The translations under genes and the position numbers were made by a program. The notes under the pieces are model-generated. The model was not told the origin of the DNA and ran no database searches. It saw nothing but the letters and a program-made list of their open reading frames with translations. DNA of 15,342 nt, from positions 67,072-82,413 of the forward strand of contig HF998497.1 of NCBI GenBank assembly GCA_000433775.1, written 5' to 3'. Below, piece by piece: positions 1 through 5,758 of this stretch. The stretch is from Corallococcus sp. CAG:1435 (GTDB lineage: Bacteria; Bacillota; Clostridia; Christensenellales; CAG-314). Within the stretch, counting starts at the first letter, position 1. Each line of letters opens with the position of its first letter.

Positions 1-650
1 AAGCGGAAGGCATTTCCGTTACAAACGGCATAATCAGCGTTGCAAGCGAAAACATCACGATGACGGGCGCAGACAACAAAACGGCAATCACTTTGCGTGT
101 GATGCGCACCGACACTGCAATAAATTCCGGCAACTCCGGCGGAGGTCTTTTCAATGCGCAGGGCGAACTTATCGGTTTGGTAAACGCCAAAATGAACACC
201 AACACCGCCGAAAATATCGGCTACGCCCTTCCTTCCAATTTGGTGAACATTCCTTCCAATTTGGTGAAGGCTGTTGCCGACAATATTTTGTACTACTGCA
301 CTGACAATTCCTGCGAAACGGTAATGCGTCCCGTAACGGGAATAACCGTTGAAGTTACCTCCGTTACCACCGTAATCGACGAAAACACGGGTAAAATAAA
401 AATTGTGGAAAGTCTGACTGTACAGGAAGTTTCCGCAAACAGCCCTGCCGACGGCATCGTGCAGGTTGGCGACGTGCTTGTTAGCGTAACTGTCGGCGAC
501 GTTACCACACAAATACAACGCAGTTACCATCTGACGGACGCACTGCTCAACGCTCGCAGCGGACAAAATATCGTGTACTGCGTTGAAAGAGGCAACGAAA
601 CGCTGAATCTGACGCTTGCCATAACACAGGAATGCCTCACGGCAAATTAA
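1..650 (+). CDS. HtrA/DegP-like trypsin-fold serine protease, 3' part (5' end outside window)
   Basis: The reading frame is open from the window edge (first full codon at 3), so the N-terminus is missing; about 215 residues are visible. The start of the visible part, SVTNGIISVAS, matches the strand before the catalytic serine in HtrA-family (S1C) proteases. The serine itself is in GNSGGG, codon 135-137, followed by the usual NAQGELIGLVNAK strand and GYALPSN. The last ~100 residues resemble a PDZ domain (VSANSPADGIVQVGDVLVSV). Family members are membrane-anchored or exported quality-control proteases; the anchor and the His and Asp of the triad would lie upstream of the window. The segment after GYALPSN carries a 7-residue tandem duplication (PSNLVNI/PSNLVKA). 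The stop is followed by a strong terminator. Family assignment is secure; the specific member (HtrA, DegQ or other) is not. Confidence 0.88.
   Translation, partial: AEGISVTNGIISVASENITMTGADNKTAITLRVMRTDTAINSGNSGGGLFNAQGELIGLVNAKMNTNTAENIGYALPSNLVNIPSNLVKAVADNILYYCTDNSCETVMRPVTGITVEVTSVTTVIDENTGKIKIVESLTVQEVSANSPADGIVQVGDVLVSVTVGDVTTQIQRSYHLTDALLNARSGQNIVYCVERGNETLNLTLAITQECLTAN
231..272 (+). repeat. 21-bp in-frame tandem duplication inside the protease gene
   Basis: Positions 231-251 and 252-272 are two adjacent copies, identical over the first 17 bases and differing near the end. They encode PSNLVNI and PSNLVKA. The repeat falls where HtrA proteins normally have a single short link between the GYALPSN-type strand and the following helix. 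Confidence 0.85.
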
Positions 651-688
651 CAAGTCCCCCCTTTTTTTGAAACATAGTTTTTCCCCTA

Positions 689-727
689 AAAAACAACGCC
701 TGCGGATTTTCCGCAGGCGTTGTTTTT
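689..727. terminator. Bidirectional rho-independent terminator
   Basis: A 17-bp perfect stem (689-705 with 711-727) closes a 5-base loop. The stem begins with A-rich and ends with T-rich sequence, so it has a U-tract on both strands. It lies between the convergent protease gene and the DUF1292 gene and can end both transcripts. Confidence 0.93.
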
Positions 728-739
728 AGCATTTAACAA

Positions 740-1159
740 TTATTTGTCTTCGCAGTCGCAATCACAGTCGCAGTCGTCTTCCTGTTGGGCTACTTCAATC
801 AACTTGTTGTACAAGACGTCGTACAAATCGTCGTCGACGGGGTCCAGCAAGTCGAAATACTCGCCGTTTTCCTCCGTGGTTTGCAAAGAGAAGATTTCTA
901 TTCCGTCTTCGTCCTCGTCGCAATCCACAGCCTGCAAAAATACGTATTCCTTGCCGTCGTGTTCCATATTGTACACGTAGTGATAGGAAACGTCGTTTCC
1001 GTCCTCGTCCTGCAAAATTACAAGATCGTCTTCCGTTTCGCAACCGCAATCGCAGTCGTGATCGTGATGACAATCGCAATCGTGGTCGTCATGCTGACAA
1101 TCGCAGGTGTGCTTGTGTTCCATTTCGCAATCGCATTCGTGATTTTTCTTTTCAGCCAT
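740..1159 (-). CDS. DUF1292 (YrzB-like) protein with Cys/His/Asp-rich tails
   Basis: The protein has 139 residues. The start at 1159 is chosen because a GGAGGA site lies just upstream and because the longer open frame (to 1231) adds unrelated residues. Residues ~45-110 fit the DUF1292 family: ILQDEDGNDVSYHYVYN, an acidic GKEYVFLQAV strand, then a DGIEIFSLQTTEENGEYFDL-type half; the function of this family is not established. The N-terminal 40 residues are unusual, with nine Cys and eight His mostly in CDC pairs among Asp/Glu (C9, C11, C19, C21, C28, C30, C36, C38, C40). The C-terminus adds C130, C132, C134 and C136 in alternating CD units. This looks able to bind metal, which is inference. 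It sits 82 nt downstream of ruvX, the same pairing as yrrK-yrzB in Bacillus, and ends at a shared terminator. Confidence 0.85.
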   Translation of the reverse strand: MAEKKNHECDCEMEHKHTCDCQHDDHDCDCHHDHDCDCGCETEDDLVILQDEDGNDVSYHYVYNMEHDGKEYVFLQAVDCDEDEDGIEIFSLQTTEENGEYFDLLDPVDDDLYDVLYNKLIEVAQQEDDCDCDCDCEDK

Positions 1160-1241
1160 AAGAGTTCCTCCCTGTTTATTTTTAGTGTTGCATTGCAACA
1201 AATTGGGGCAACAATTTGCAAAAAACGGCAAAAACTAAGAT

Positions 1242-1658
1242 TCACCGCTTACTGTCCAGATAATTTTGCAAAATTATCGTGGCGGCAACCTTGTCTATTA
1301 CCTTTTTTCTGTTTTCACGGCGGACGTTACCCTCGATTAGTACCCTTTCGGCGCTTAACGTGGTGAAACGCTCGTCCATGAAACGCACGGGAATTTCCGT
1401 GTGCTTTTGCAATTCCTCGATGAAAGCACGTGTTTTTTGCGTCTGCTCGTTTTCCTTGCCGTTGAGCCCCAAAGGTAAGCCGGAAACGAACAAGTCCACT
1501 TCAAGCTGCTTGGCAAGGTTGGCAATATAAATTGCGTCTTTTGCCACATCTCCCTTGCGTGTGTACGTTTCCAAAGGATTTGCTATTATTCCCATCAAGT
1601 CGGACACGGCAACACCGATTCTCACGTCGCCGACGTCCAAAGCCATTACTCTTCCCAT
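1242..1658 (-). CDS. ruvX: RuvX/YqgF, putative Holliday junction resolvase and pre-16S rRNA nuclease
   Basis: The protein has 138 residues, the usual family length. It starts with the family's RNase H-fold strand MGRVMALDVGDVRIGVAVSD (Asp8 and Asp11 region), has FVSGLPLG at ~57-64, RFMDERFTT at 92-100 and IDKVAATIIL at 121-130, which together carry the expected acidic residues. Family members process the 5' end of 16S rRNA and have been linked to Holliday-junction cleavage. The frame stays open to 1736, but the added 26 residues match nothing, so the start is placed at 1658. No clear ribosome site precedes this ATG, while a TACAAT hexamer ends nine bases before it, so a leaderless or near-leaderless message is possible. 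An internal ATG at 1645 is the other start. The DUF1292 gene lies just downstream. Confidence 0.93.
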   Translation of the reverse strand: MGRVMALDVGDVRIGVAVSDLMGIIANPLETYTRKGDVAKDAIYIANLAKQLEVDLFVSGLPLGLNGKENEQTQKTRAFIEELQKHTEIPVRFMDERFTTLSAERVLIEGNVRRENRKKVIDKVAATIILQNYLDSKR

Positions 1659-1673
1659 AACATATTTATTGTA

Positions 1674-2102
1674 ACACAAATGAGAATTTTCCAACAGTAT
1701 TTTTTCACATTTTGCCAAAAATATTCTGCGCAACACCCTTCGGACGCAGGACGGTACGGCAAAAACTTAAAATGTACACCGTCGCACAAAGCAATCGGGC
1801 AAACAACTGCAAATTTTTGAGCAAACGGACAAACTGCGGAAAACATAGGAATTGTAAAAAAGTACAAATTGCAGAAAAAAACAACTTGTAAAAAGGAACT
1901 GTGCCCCCAAAAAGGAAGATACGCAGGCAAACGACAGGCGGGCATGCGCATGTCTTTTTTGAAACGCCGTGCGGTTCACGGTGTGAAACCTGTCGTTGTA
2001 TTTGAAACCGCACGTTAAAACGCCTCGTTGCATGCAAATCTTTAATGAATTTCCCAAAGGGAAACTGCGCAAAAACGCCTGAATGTTGACAAAAGTCAAG
2101 GC
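1674..2102. other. Gene-poor intergenic region between ruvX and the isc operon
   Basis: About 430 bases. Open frames here on the minus strand have no ribosome site and give Cys/Phe-rich, family-less translations, so I do not call them. The region is A-rich near 1840-1910. It contains the interlocked inverted repeats listed separately, a short hairpin of TTGTA/TACAA type near 1855-1870 and a TTGAC/GTCAA hairpin near 2090-2100. No transfer RNA or known riboswitch was recognised. Confidence 0.6.
1930..2014. ncRNA. Candidate structured element: two interlocked 9-bp inverted repeats
   Basis: AACGACAGG (1930-1938) pairs perfectly with CCTGTCGTT (1989-1997), and CGTGCGGTT (1968-1976) pairs perfectly with AACCGCACG (2006-2014). 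The arms alternate in order, which is pseudoknot topology. A local hairpin CCGTG/CACGG around 1967-1981 overlaps one arm and would compete with it. Strand and expression are unknown. It could be a small RNA, a regulatory switch or chance. Confidence 0.25.
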
Positions 2103-2132
2103 AAAAAAATTTCGGGGTGAAACACCCCGAAA
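2103..2132 (-). terminator. Rho-independent terminator of the isc operon
   Basis: A 10-bp stem (2110-2119 with 2123-2132, core CGGGGTG/CACCCCG) with a 3-base loop is followed, on the minus strand, by seven U (2103-2109). It begins one base after the stop codon of the 40-residue peptide gene, which supports that gene being the last of the operon. Confidence 0.93.
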
Positions 2133-2133
2133 C

Positions 2134-2256
2134 TTACTTTGTAAGGTTTTTAACCTTCTTTTTGCCCTTGGCGACCATGTCTTTGACGGCAGGCACTTCG
2201 CTTATCAGCAGTCCCATTGCCGTACCCAGAGCAACAGCCATAAAAAACTTTTTCAT
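2134..2256 (-). CDS. 40-residue single-pass membrane peptide, last gene of the isc operon
   Basis: A 41-codon frame starts with ATG at 2256 behind a good GGAGGT site and stops at 2134, directly before a strong terminator. The product begins MKKFFMAVALGTAMGLLIS and continues with a short linker and a Lys-rich tail (KGKKKVKNLTK). It reads as one hydrophobic helix (~residues 4-18) with a basic cytoplasmic or membrane-surface tail; an uncleaved signal-anchor is likely. I do not recognise a family with certainty; it recalls short YtxH-type or other one-helix Gram-positive proteins. It lies 90 nt downstream of iscU on the same strand with no terminator between, so it is probably co-transcribed. A weak promoter (TTGAAG, 16 nt, TAAAAA at 2304-2331) could also serve it. 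Its role is unknown. Confidence 0.78.
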   Translation of the reverse strand: MKKFFMAVALGTAMGLLISEVPAVKDMVAKGKKKVKNLTK

Positions 2257-2303
2257 AATACCTCCGTTGCAACTTTCTGCAAATAGTTTGAAACAACGAA
2301 AGT

Positions 2304-2331
2304 TTTTTATGCACGGTGCAAATCACTTCAA
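2304..2331 (-). promoter_or_regulatory. Possible weak internal promoter for the small peptide gene
   Basis: TTGAAG (2326-2331) and TAAAAA (2304-2309) are 16 bases apart on the minus strand, about 50 nt before the peptide start. The spacer holds an 11-base palindrome (TGCAC-C-GTGCA). Both hexamers are imperfect, so this is a low-confidence call. Confidence 0.25.
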
Positions 2332-2346
2332 ATGTACAAAAAACTT

Positions 2347-2751
2347 TTATACGTATTGAATTTCTTTGTCCTTGACTTCTTTGTGTTGCTGTTTGTCACG
2401 GTAGTTTTCGATAGCCTTTTTGATTGCCTCTTCCGCAAGAACGGAACAGTGAATCTTTTGAGGAGGAAGACCTTCCAACTCCTCCACCACCTTGGCGTTG
2501 GTGAGTTTCAATGCTTCGTCCACCGTCATTCCTATTACCATTTGTGTAGCGGTGCTGCTTGTGGCAATGGCGGCTGCGCATCCGAATGTCTGAAACTTGG
2601 CGTCAACGATGACGTCGTTTTCTATTTTCAGAGTGATTTTCATTATGTCGCCGCAAGTGGCGTTGCCTACGGTGCCTTCGCCGTCGGCGTTTTCTATTAC
2701 TCCCACGTTTTTGGGATGAGCAAATGCGTCAAGCACTTTTTGGTTATACAT
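2347..2751 (-). CDS. iscU: IscU-type iron-sulfur cluster scaffold protein
   Basis: The protein has 134 residues and is a NifU N-terminal-domain scaffold on which Fe-S clusters are assembled from IscS sulfur before transfer to target proteins. The three ligand cysteines are present: Cys33 in GNATCGD (with the modulating Asp35), Cys58 in FGCAAAIATSS and Cys102 in LPPQKIHCSVLAEEAI. The LPPxKIHCS motif is typical of IscU rather than of the Zn-binding SufU of many Firmicutes. The C-terminal ~16 residues are a charged tail (Lys/Glu/Gln-rich) beyond the usual domain. The ATG lies inside the end of iscS (8-nt overlap), and its GGAGGA ribosome site is within the last iscS codons, so translation is probably coupled and the two proteins made together. 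Confidence 0.95.
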   Translation of the reverse strand: MYNQKVLDAFAHPKNVGVIENADGEGTVGNATCGDIMKITLKIENDVIVDAKFQTFGCAAAIATSSTATQMVIGMTVDEALKLTNAKVVEELEGLPPQKIHCSVLAEEAIKKAIENYRDKQQHKEVKDKEIQYV

Positions 2752-3925
2752 TGTACGTTCCTCCTGTTTTTACGTTGAACAGCGGCGACATCACACGCAG
2801 TTTGGAAATGGTGTCTTTGAGTTTGTCCACTGTGTAGTCCACCTCTTCCATTGTGTTGTCTTTGCCGAAAGAAAATCTGATGGAGCCGTGAGATATTTCC
2901 ACGGGCACCCCCATTGCCAGCAAAACGTGCGACGGGTCAAGACTGCCGGAACTGCACGCCGAACCGCTGGAAACGGCAATACCGTTGAAGTCCATAAGCA
3001 TCAAAATGCCTTCGCCTTCCACAAATTCGAAACTGAAATTTGCCACCGACGGTACACGGTGCTGTGTGTTTCCGTTGAAGCGCACATAGGGAATTTCCGC
3101 AAGTACACGTTCCACGAAATGGTCTCTCAAAGACGCCATGTGTTTGTTGTTTTGTTCCATTTCTTCAAGGGCAAGTTGCAACGCTTTTGCCATACCCACA
3201 ATGGCAGGCGTGTTTGTAGTGCCGCCACGTTGGGAACGTTCCTGTCCGCCGCCGCAAATAAGTTTGTCCAGTCTTACGCCGTTGCGGATGTACAGTGCGC
3301 CCACACCCTTGGGACCGTAAAATTTGTGTCCCGACATGGAAAGCAAGTCAAGCCCCAACTCTTTGACGTCTATTTTGATGTACGGCATTGCCTGAACGCA
3401 GTCGCTGTGGAAAAGTGCACCGTGTTTGTGGGCAATTTCCGCAAGTTGCTTTATCGGCTGAACGGTGCCCACCTCGTTGTTGACGTACATGACTGAAACA
3501 AGCGTCGTTTCGTCGTCTATTGCCTTTTCCAGATCTTCCGCATGCACAAGCCCTGTGGAATCCACCGGCAAACGGGTTACACGGAAACCGTTGTTTTCCA
3601 ACCACTGCGCTGAATTGAGTATTGCGTGGTGCTCGATGGCGGAAATTATTATGTGATTGCCCCTGCTTTTTCTTGCAAGCGCAACGCCTTTCAACGCCCA
3701 GTTGTCCGCCTCGGTACCGCTTCCCGTAAAGTACAGTTCGTTGGGAGCGCAGTTGATTGCCGACGCCACAAATGCACGGGCATCCGCCACTGCTTTTGCC
3801 GTTTCACGTCCGTAAAAATGCTGACTGTCGGCATTGCCGAAATGCTCGGAAAAATAGGGCAGCATTTCCTCCACCACACGCTTGTCGCACGGTGTTGTTG
3901 CCGCATGGTCAAGATAAACTTTCAT
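2744..3925 (-). CDS. iscS: Cysteine desulfurase (NifS/IscS family)
   Basis: The protein has 393 residues, full length for class V aminotransferase-fold desulfurases. It takes sulfur from L-cysteine with PLP and passes it as a persulfide to the scaffold. Visible residues include the N-terminal YLDHAATTP, His100 (EHHA) stacking on PLP, Asp175 and Gln178 (HSDCVQA), the PLP lysine Lys201 in SGHKFYGPKG, and the catalytic Cys324 in SSGSACSSGSLDPSHVL. The short active-site loop followed by SSGS places it in the NifS/IscS group, not the SufS group. The start overlaps the iscR stop by 4 nt (ATGA), and the end overlaps iscU. The overlap with an Rrf2 regulator and an IscU-type scaffold indicates general Fe-S assembly; a NifS-only or tRNA-thiolation role is less likely. 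Confidence 0.96.
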   Translation of the reverse strand: MKVYLDHAATTPCDKRVVEEMLPYFSEHFGNADSQHFYGRETAKAVADARAFVASAINCAPNELYFTGSGTEADNWALKGVALARKSRGNHIIISAIEHHAILNSAQWLENNGFRVTRLPVDSTGLVHAEDLEKAIDDETTLVSVMYVNNEVGTVQPIKQLAEIAHKHGALFHSDCVQAMPYIKIDVKELGLDLLSMSGHKFYGPKGVGALYIRNGVRLDKLICGGGQERSQRGGTTNTPAIVGMAKALQLALEEMEQNNKHMASLRDHFVERVLAEIPYVRFNGNTQHRVPSVANFSFEFVEGEGILMLMDFNGIAVSSGSACSSGSLDPSHVLLAMGVPVEISHGSIRFSFGKDNTMEEVDYTVDKLKDTISKLRVMSPLFNVKTGGTYNV

Positions 3926-4326
3926 ACATTGTCCTCCGCAAGTTGTTTGAGAGAGATTGTGTCAAGATAGGAATTGATGTTGTCGTACAGTTTTGCCCAC
4001 AAATTGTGCGAAACGCACTTGCACTTGTTGGAACAGTTTTTGTGCAGACAGTCGACAATTTCCAAATTGTCTTCCACAGCACGTAAGACGCTTCCCACGG
4101 TGGTGTTTTCCGGCGGATTTGTCAACTTGTAGCCTCCGTTGGCTCCACGCACAGCCACCACCACGTTTTGTTTTTTCATTAACGCAAGAATCTGTTCCAG
4201 ATACTTTTCAGTAACGCCGGTGCACTGTGCAAGGGTGCAAACAGGCACTACCTCGCTGGTAGCGTACCTCTTTGCCAACTCCACGGCAACGTACAATCCG
4301 TATCTTGCTTTTGACGACATTTTCAT
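3922..4326 (-). CDS. iscR: Rrf2-family transcription regulator, IscR-like
   Basis: The protein has 134 residues. The N-terminal MKMSSKARYGLYVAVELA and the VAVRGANGGYKLTNPP wing are diagnostic of the Rrf2 winged helix. A cysteine group follows at 93, 98, 102 and 104 (VDCLHKNCSNKCKC), suited to binding a [2Fe-2S] cluster as in IscR; two further cysteines are at 30 and 35. IscR-type proteins sense cluster supply and repress their own operon. It is the first gene of the operon, overlaps iscS by 4 nt, and its promoter bears a palindrome just after the -10. The ATG at 4326 has an AGGAAT site ten bases upstream that lies inside that palindrome; ATG codon 3 is a possible alternative start. CymR-like regulation of cysteine metabolism is the main alternative, but the cysteine cluster argues for IscR. 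Confidence 0.92.
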   Translation of the reverse strand: MKMSSKARYGLYVAVELAKRYATSEVVPVCTLAQCTGVTEKYLEQILALMKKQNVVVAVRGANGGYKLTNPPENTTVGSVLRAVEDNLEIVDCLHKNCSNKCKCVSHNLWAKLYDNINSYLDTISLKQLAEDNV

Positions 4327-4333
4327 ATTTGCA

Positions 4334-4356
4334 ATTCCTACTGATTTACTAGGATT
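4334..4356 (-). promoter_or_regulatory. Likely Rrf2/IscR operator palindrome
   Basis: An imperfect 23-bp palindrome with CCTA near one end and TAGG near the other, with AT-rich centre, lies immediately downstream of the iscR -10 hexamer and covers the ribosome site. The position fits autorepression. The assignment to IscR itself is inference. Confidence 0.6.
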
Positions 4357-4385
4357 ATTATAGTACTATTGTTGCACTTCGTCAA
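4357..4385 (-). promoter_or_regulatory. Sigma-A-type promoter of the isc operon
   Basis: TTGACG (4380-4385) and TATAAT (4357-4362) on the minus strand are separated by exactly 17 bases. This is near-consensus and lies about 30 nt upstream of the iscR start. Confidence 0.9.
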
Positions 4386-4439
4386 ACAATTTAAGCGTAA
4401 AAAGACAACTTTTGAAATTTTTTTGTACAAAAAAACAAA

Positions 4440-4610
4440 CGCAGAATACACCGTAACGGACAATGCGCAAGAGGCTTTTCCCGAAAACCTTGTGGGTGTG
4501 CCGTCAAGCCCGTTGTTCCTTGCCTCTTGAAAAAATTTTGCACTTTTCAAAACCCCACCTACGGAAAACGAGCAACGGACAAAGGCGTTTTTGAGAAACG
4601 CCCTGTTTTT
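4440..4610 (+). ncRNA. Candidate small RNA divergent from iscR, with its own terminator
   Basis: No protein gene reads rightward here, yet a + strand terminator sits at 4584-4610. Upstream of it the + strand can fold: CCGTA (4451-4455) with TACGG (4560-4564), then CAAGAGGC (4468-4475) with GCCTCTTG (4522-4529), enclosing an inner hairpin around GTGGG/CCCGT that uses G-U pairs on this strand. This is a long, interrupted rod with a large internal bubble, which is reminiscent of 6S RNA, but I cannot confirm the family. No strong promoter was found just upstream (TTGTAC at 4423-4428 with a poor -10). Strand is favoured by the terminator and by the wobble pairs. Confidence 0.35.
4584..4610 (+). 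terminator. Rho-independent terminator without an obvious gene
   Basis: GGCGTTT (4584-4590) pairs with AAACGCC (4596-4602) around a 5-base loop, followed by CTG and five T. It works only on the + strand. The nearest upstream coding sequence on that strand is at 1-650, so it implies a local untranslated transcript. Confidence 0.65.
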
Positions 4611-4772
4611 AATTTGCGATACGTCCCGTTTCCAACATGCTCAAAACATAGTTATATTTTGAAGGGTTGAACAGTCAAAAATCGTGCCTCAAACGGAAAT
4701 TGAAGTCATTTTTTCAAAATTTGCAAAACCGCTGATTCAAAATAAAATTACCGTGCTTTTTTGATTTTGGTA
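4611..4772. other. Intergenic spacer
   Basis: AT-rich sequence between the orphan terminator and the promoter of the membrane-protein gene. I see no open frame with a ribosome site, no repeat and no further terminator. Confidence 0.5.
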
Positions 4773-4800
4773 TTGACATTACAACTCAAAGTCGTATGAT
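4773..4800 (+). promoter_or_regulatory. Sigma-A-type promoter of the membrane-anchored protein gene
   Basis: A consensus TTGACA (4773-4778) is followed after 16 bases by TATGAT (4795-4800). The start codon of the next gene is about 55 nt downstream. Confidence 0.88.
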
Positions 4801-4855
4801 AGTTATAAGTAAACTTATCGTTTGCCACTTTCAACATTTCTTGCGGAGGTGAATA

Positions 4856-5449
4856 ATGGCGGTTGAGAACAGAAAACTGAAAACGTCGTTGATAATTTTG
4901 GCTTGCGCCGTCGGGATTGTTGCGCTTGCCGTTGCGGGCTACTTTGTCGTTACTGACATTACCGACCCGCTGATGTGTTTGGAAGAAGGAACCTACGCAA
5001 CTTCTCAAACTGCGCAATACTCCGACGAGAGCAGAGGAATACACCACACTTTGGCGGATTTTACAATCACGCTCACGCCTGTTACAAAGTCGGTTGAAAT
5101 GCAACAAAACAAAATTTCCTGTCCTCGTTGCAAGCAGTACTTTGAAATTACGTTCACTGCCACTGTTGACGGCGACAACGTGAAATTAGCAGTTACCGAC
5201 TGCTACGCATTTGCACGCAACGGTTACGTTTTGGAAACGCAGTACGGCGACGAACAACTGTTTTTCGAGGTGTTTTTGCAAGGGGAAAGACACAGTTTCC
5301 AAGGCTTCAAGATAGGTTTTCCCGAAGGGGACGCTGTGCTTTCAAAAGCGTCGCAGCCTCACAAATTTCAAGGGACGATTAAAATAGTTGTCGGGTACAA
5401 CGTCGGCAACATCACACGGGCAGTTGAAATTTCATCGCTGTTTGCCTGA
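4856..5449 (+). CDS. Membrane-anchored protein of unknown function with a CPRC motif
   Basis: The protein has 197 residues. The start follows a GGAGGTGA site, and a consensus promoter lies upstream. A short charged N-terminus (KLK) precedes one hydrophobic helix at ~11-32, so the rest is probably outside the membrane as a mostly beta domain. A CPRC pair (Cys89, Cys92) sits in the middle, with Cys41 and Cys116 elsewhere; CxxC could bind metal or be redox-active, but no partner pair for a zinc ribbon is visible. Alternating hydrophobic stretches (FEITFTATV, NVKLAVTDCYAF, GTIKIVVGYNV) suggest strands. I do not recognise a family. It is a one-gene transcript that ends at a terminator shared with the convergent thioredoxin gene. 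A link with thioredoxin is only positional. Confidence 0.82.
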   Translation: MAVENRKLKTSLIILACAVGIVALAVAGYFVVTDITDPLMCLEEGTYATSQTAQYSDESRGIHHTLADFTITLTPVTKSVEMQQNKISCPRCKQYFEITFTATVDGDNVKLAVTDCYAFARNGYVLETQYGDEQLFFEVFLQGERHSFQGFKIGFPEGDAVLSKASQPHKFQGTIKIVVGYNVGNITRAVEISSLFA

Positions 5450-5713
5450 CAATTGGCTATTGCAACTGACGTTGATTGCGTTGCAACAGGAAACAAACGC
5501 ACTACGACTACAACTGCACACGCAAACGTTATCCTTGCAACAGGCATTTTAACCACACTTTTCCCGACGTACGAACAGTCCTTTGTATTGTTGCAGGCTT
5601 CGGGCGAAGTTTTGAACATTGAAAGTCAGACATTGCCGTTTGAATCCAACTGAAACGGCGTTACAAAGTTTGCCGTTGTACAACTCCGTTTCCGAACGGC
5701 AAAAAGGCAAAAC
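5450..5713. other. Spacer between the membrane-protein gene and the shared terminator
   Basis: A 66-codon + strand frame from a TTG at 5453 runs through here, but it has no ribosome site and a Thr-rich, family-less product. A 9-bp inverted repeat (TTTGCCGTT 5669-5677, AACGGCAAA 5695-5703) with a 17-base loop is present but has no U-tract. No confident gene. Confidence 0.5.
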
Positions 5714-5749
5714 AAAAGGGCGGGTACACTGCGTACCTGCCCTTTTTTT
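5714..5749. terminator. Bidirectional rho-independent terminator
   Basis: A 14-bp stem with one wobble pair (5714-5727 with 5733-5746, core GGGCGGGTAC/GTACCTGCCC) has a 5-base loop, A-run on the left and T-run on the right. It separates the convergent membrane-protein and thioredoxin genes. Confidence 0.93.
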
Positions 5750-5758
5750 GTGGATTTA

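Noticed and set aside
1020..1140. Short repeated units (tcgcaatcg-type) that could suggest a CRISPR or tandem-repeat array
   Set aside because: The units are the codons of Cys-Asp and His-Asp runs in the DUF1292 protein; there are no spacers of regular length.
1183..1204. Short palindrome TGTTGC-ATT-GCAACA between ruvX and the DUF1292 gene
   Set aside because: No U-run follows and no good promoter surrounds it; it may be a minor mRNA hairpin only.
1705..2099. Overlapping minus-strand frames of 100-110 codons upstream of ruvX
   Set aside because: No ribosome sites, Cys/Phe-rich translations without family resemblance, and mutual overlap in several frames indicate non-coding DNA.
4338..4550. 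A 70-codon minus-strand frame over the iscR promoter
   Set aside because: It runs through the promoter and operator and lacks a ribosome site.
5453..5653. A 66-codon + strand frame starting with TTG just after the membrane-protein gene
   Set aside because: No ribosome site, rare start codon and a Thr-rich product without features. Possible but not supported.
5669..5703. A 9-bp inverted repeat just before the shared terminator
   Set aside because: The loop is 17 bases and no U-tract follows on either strand, so it is not a terminator; too little else supports a function.
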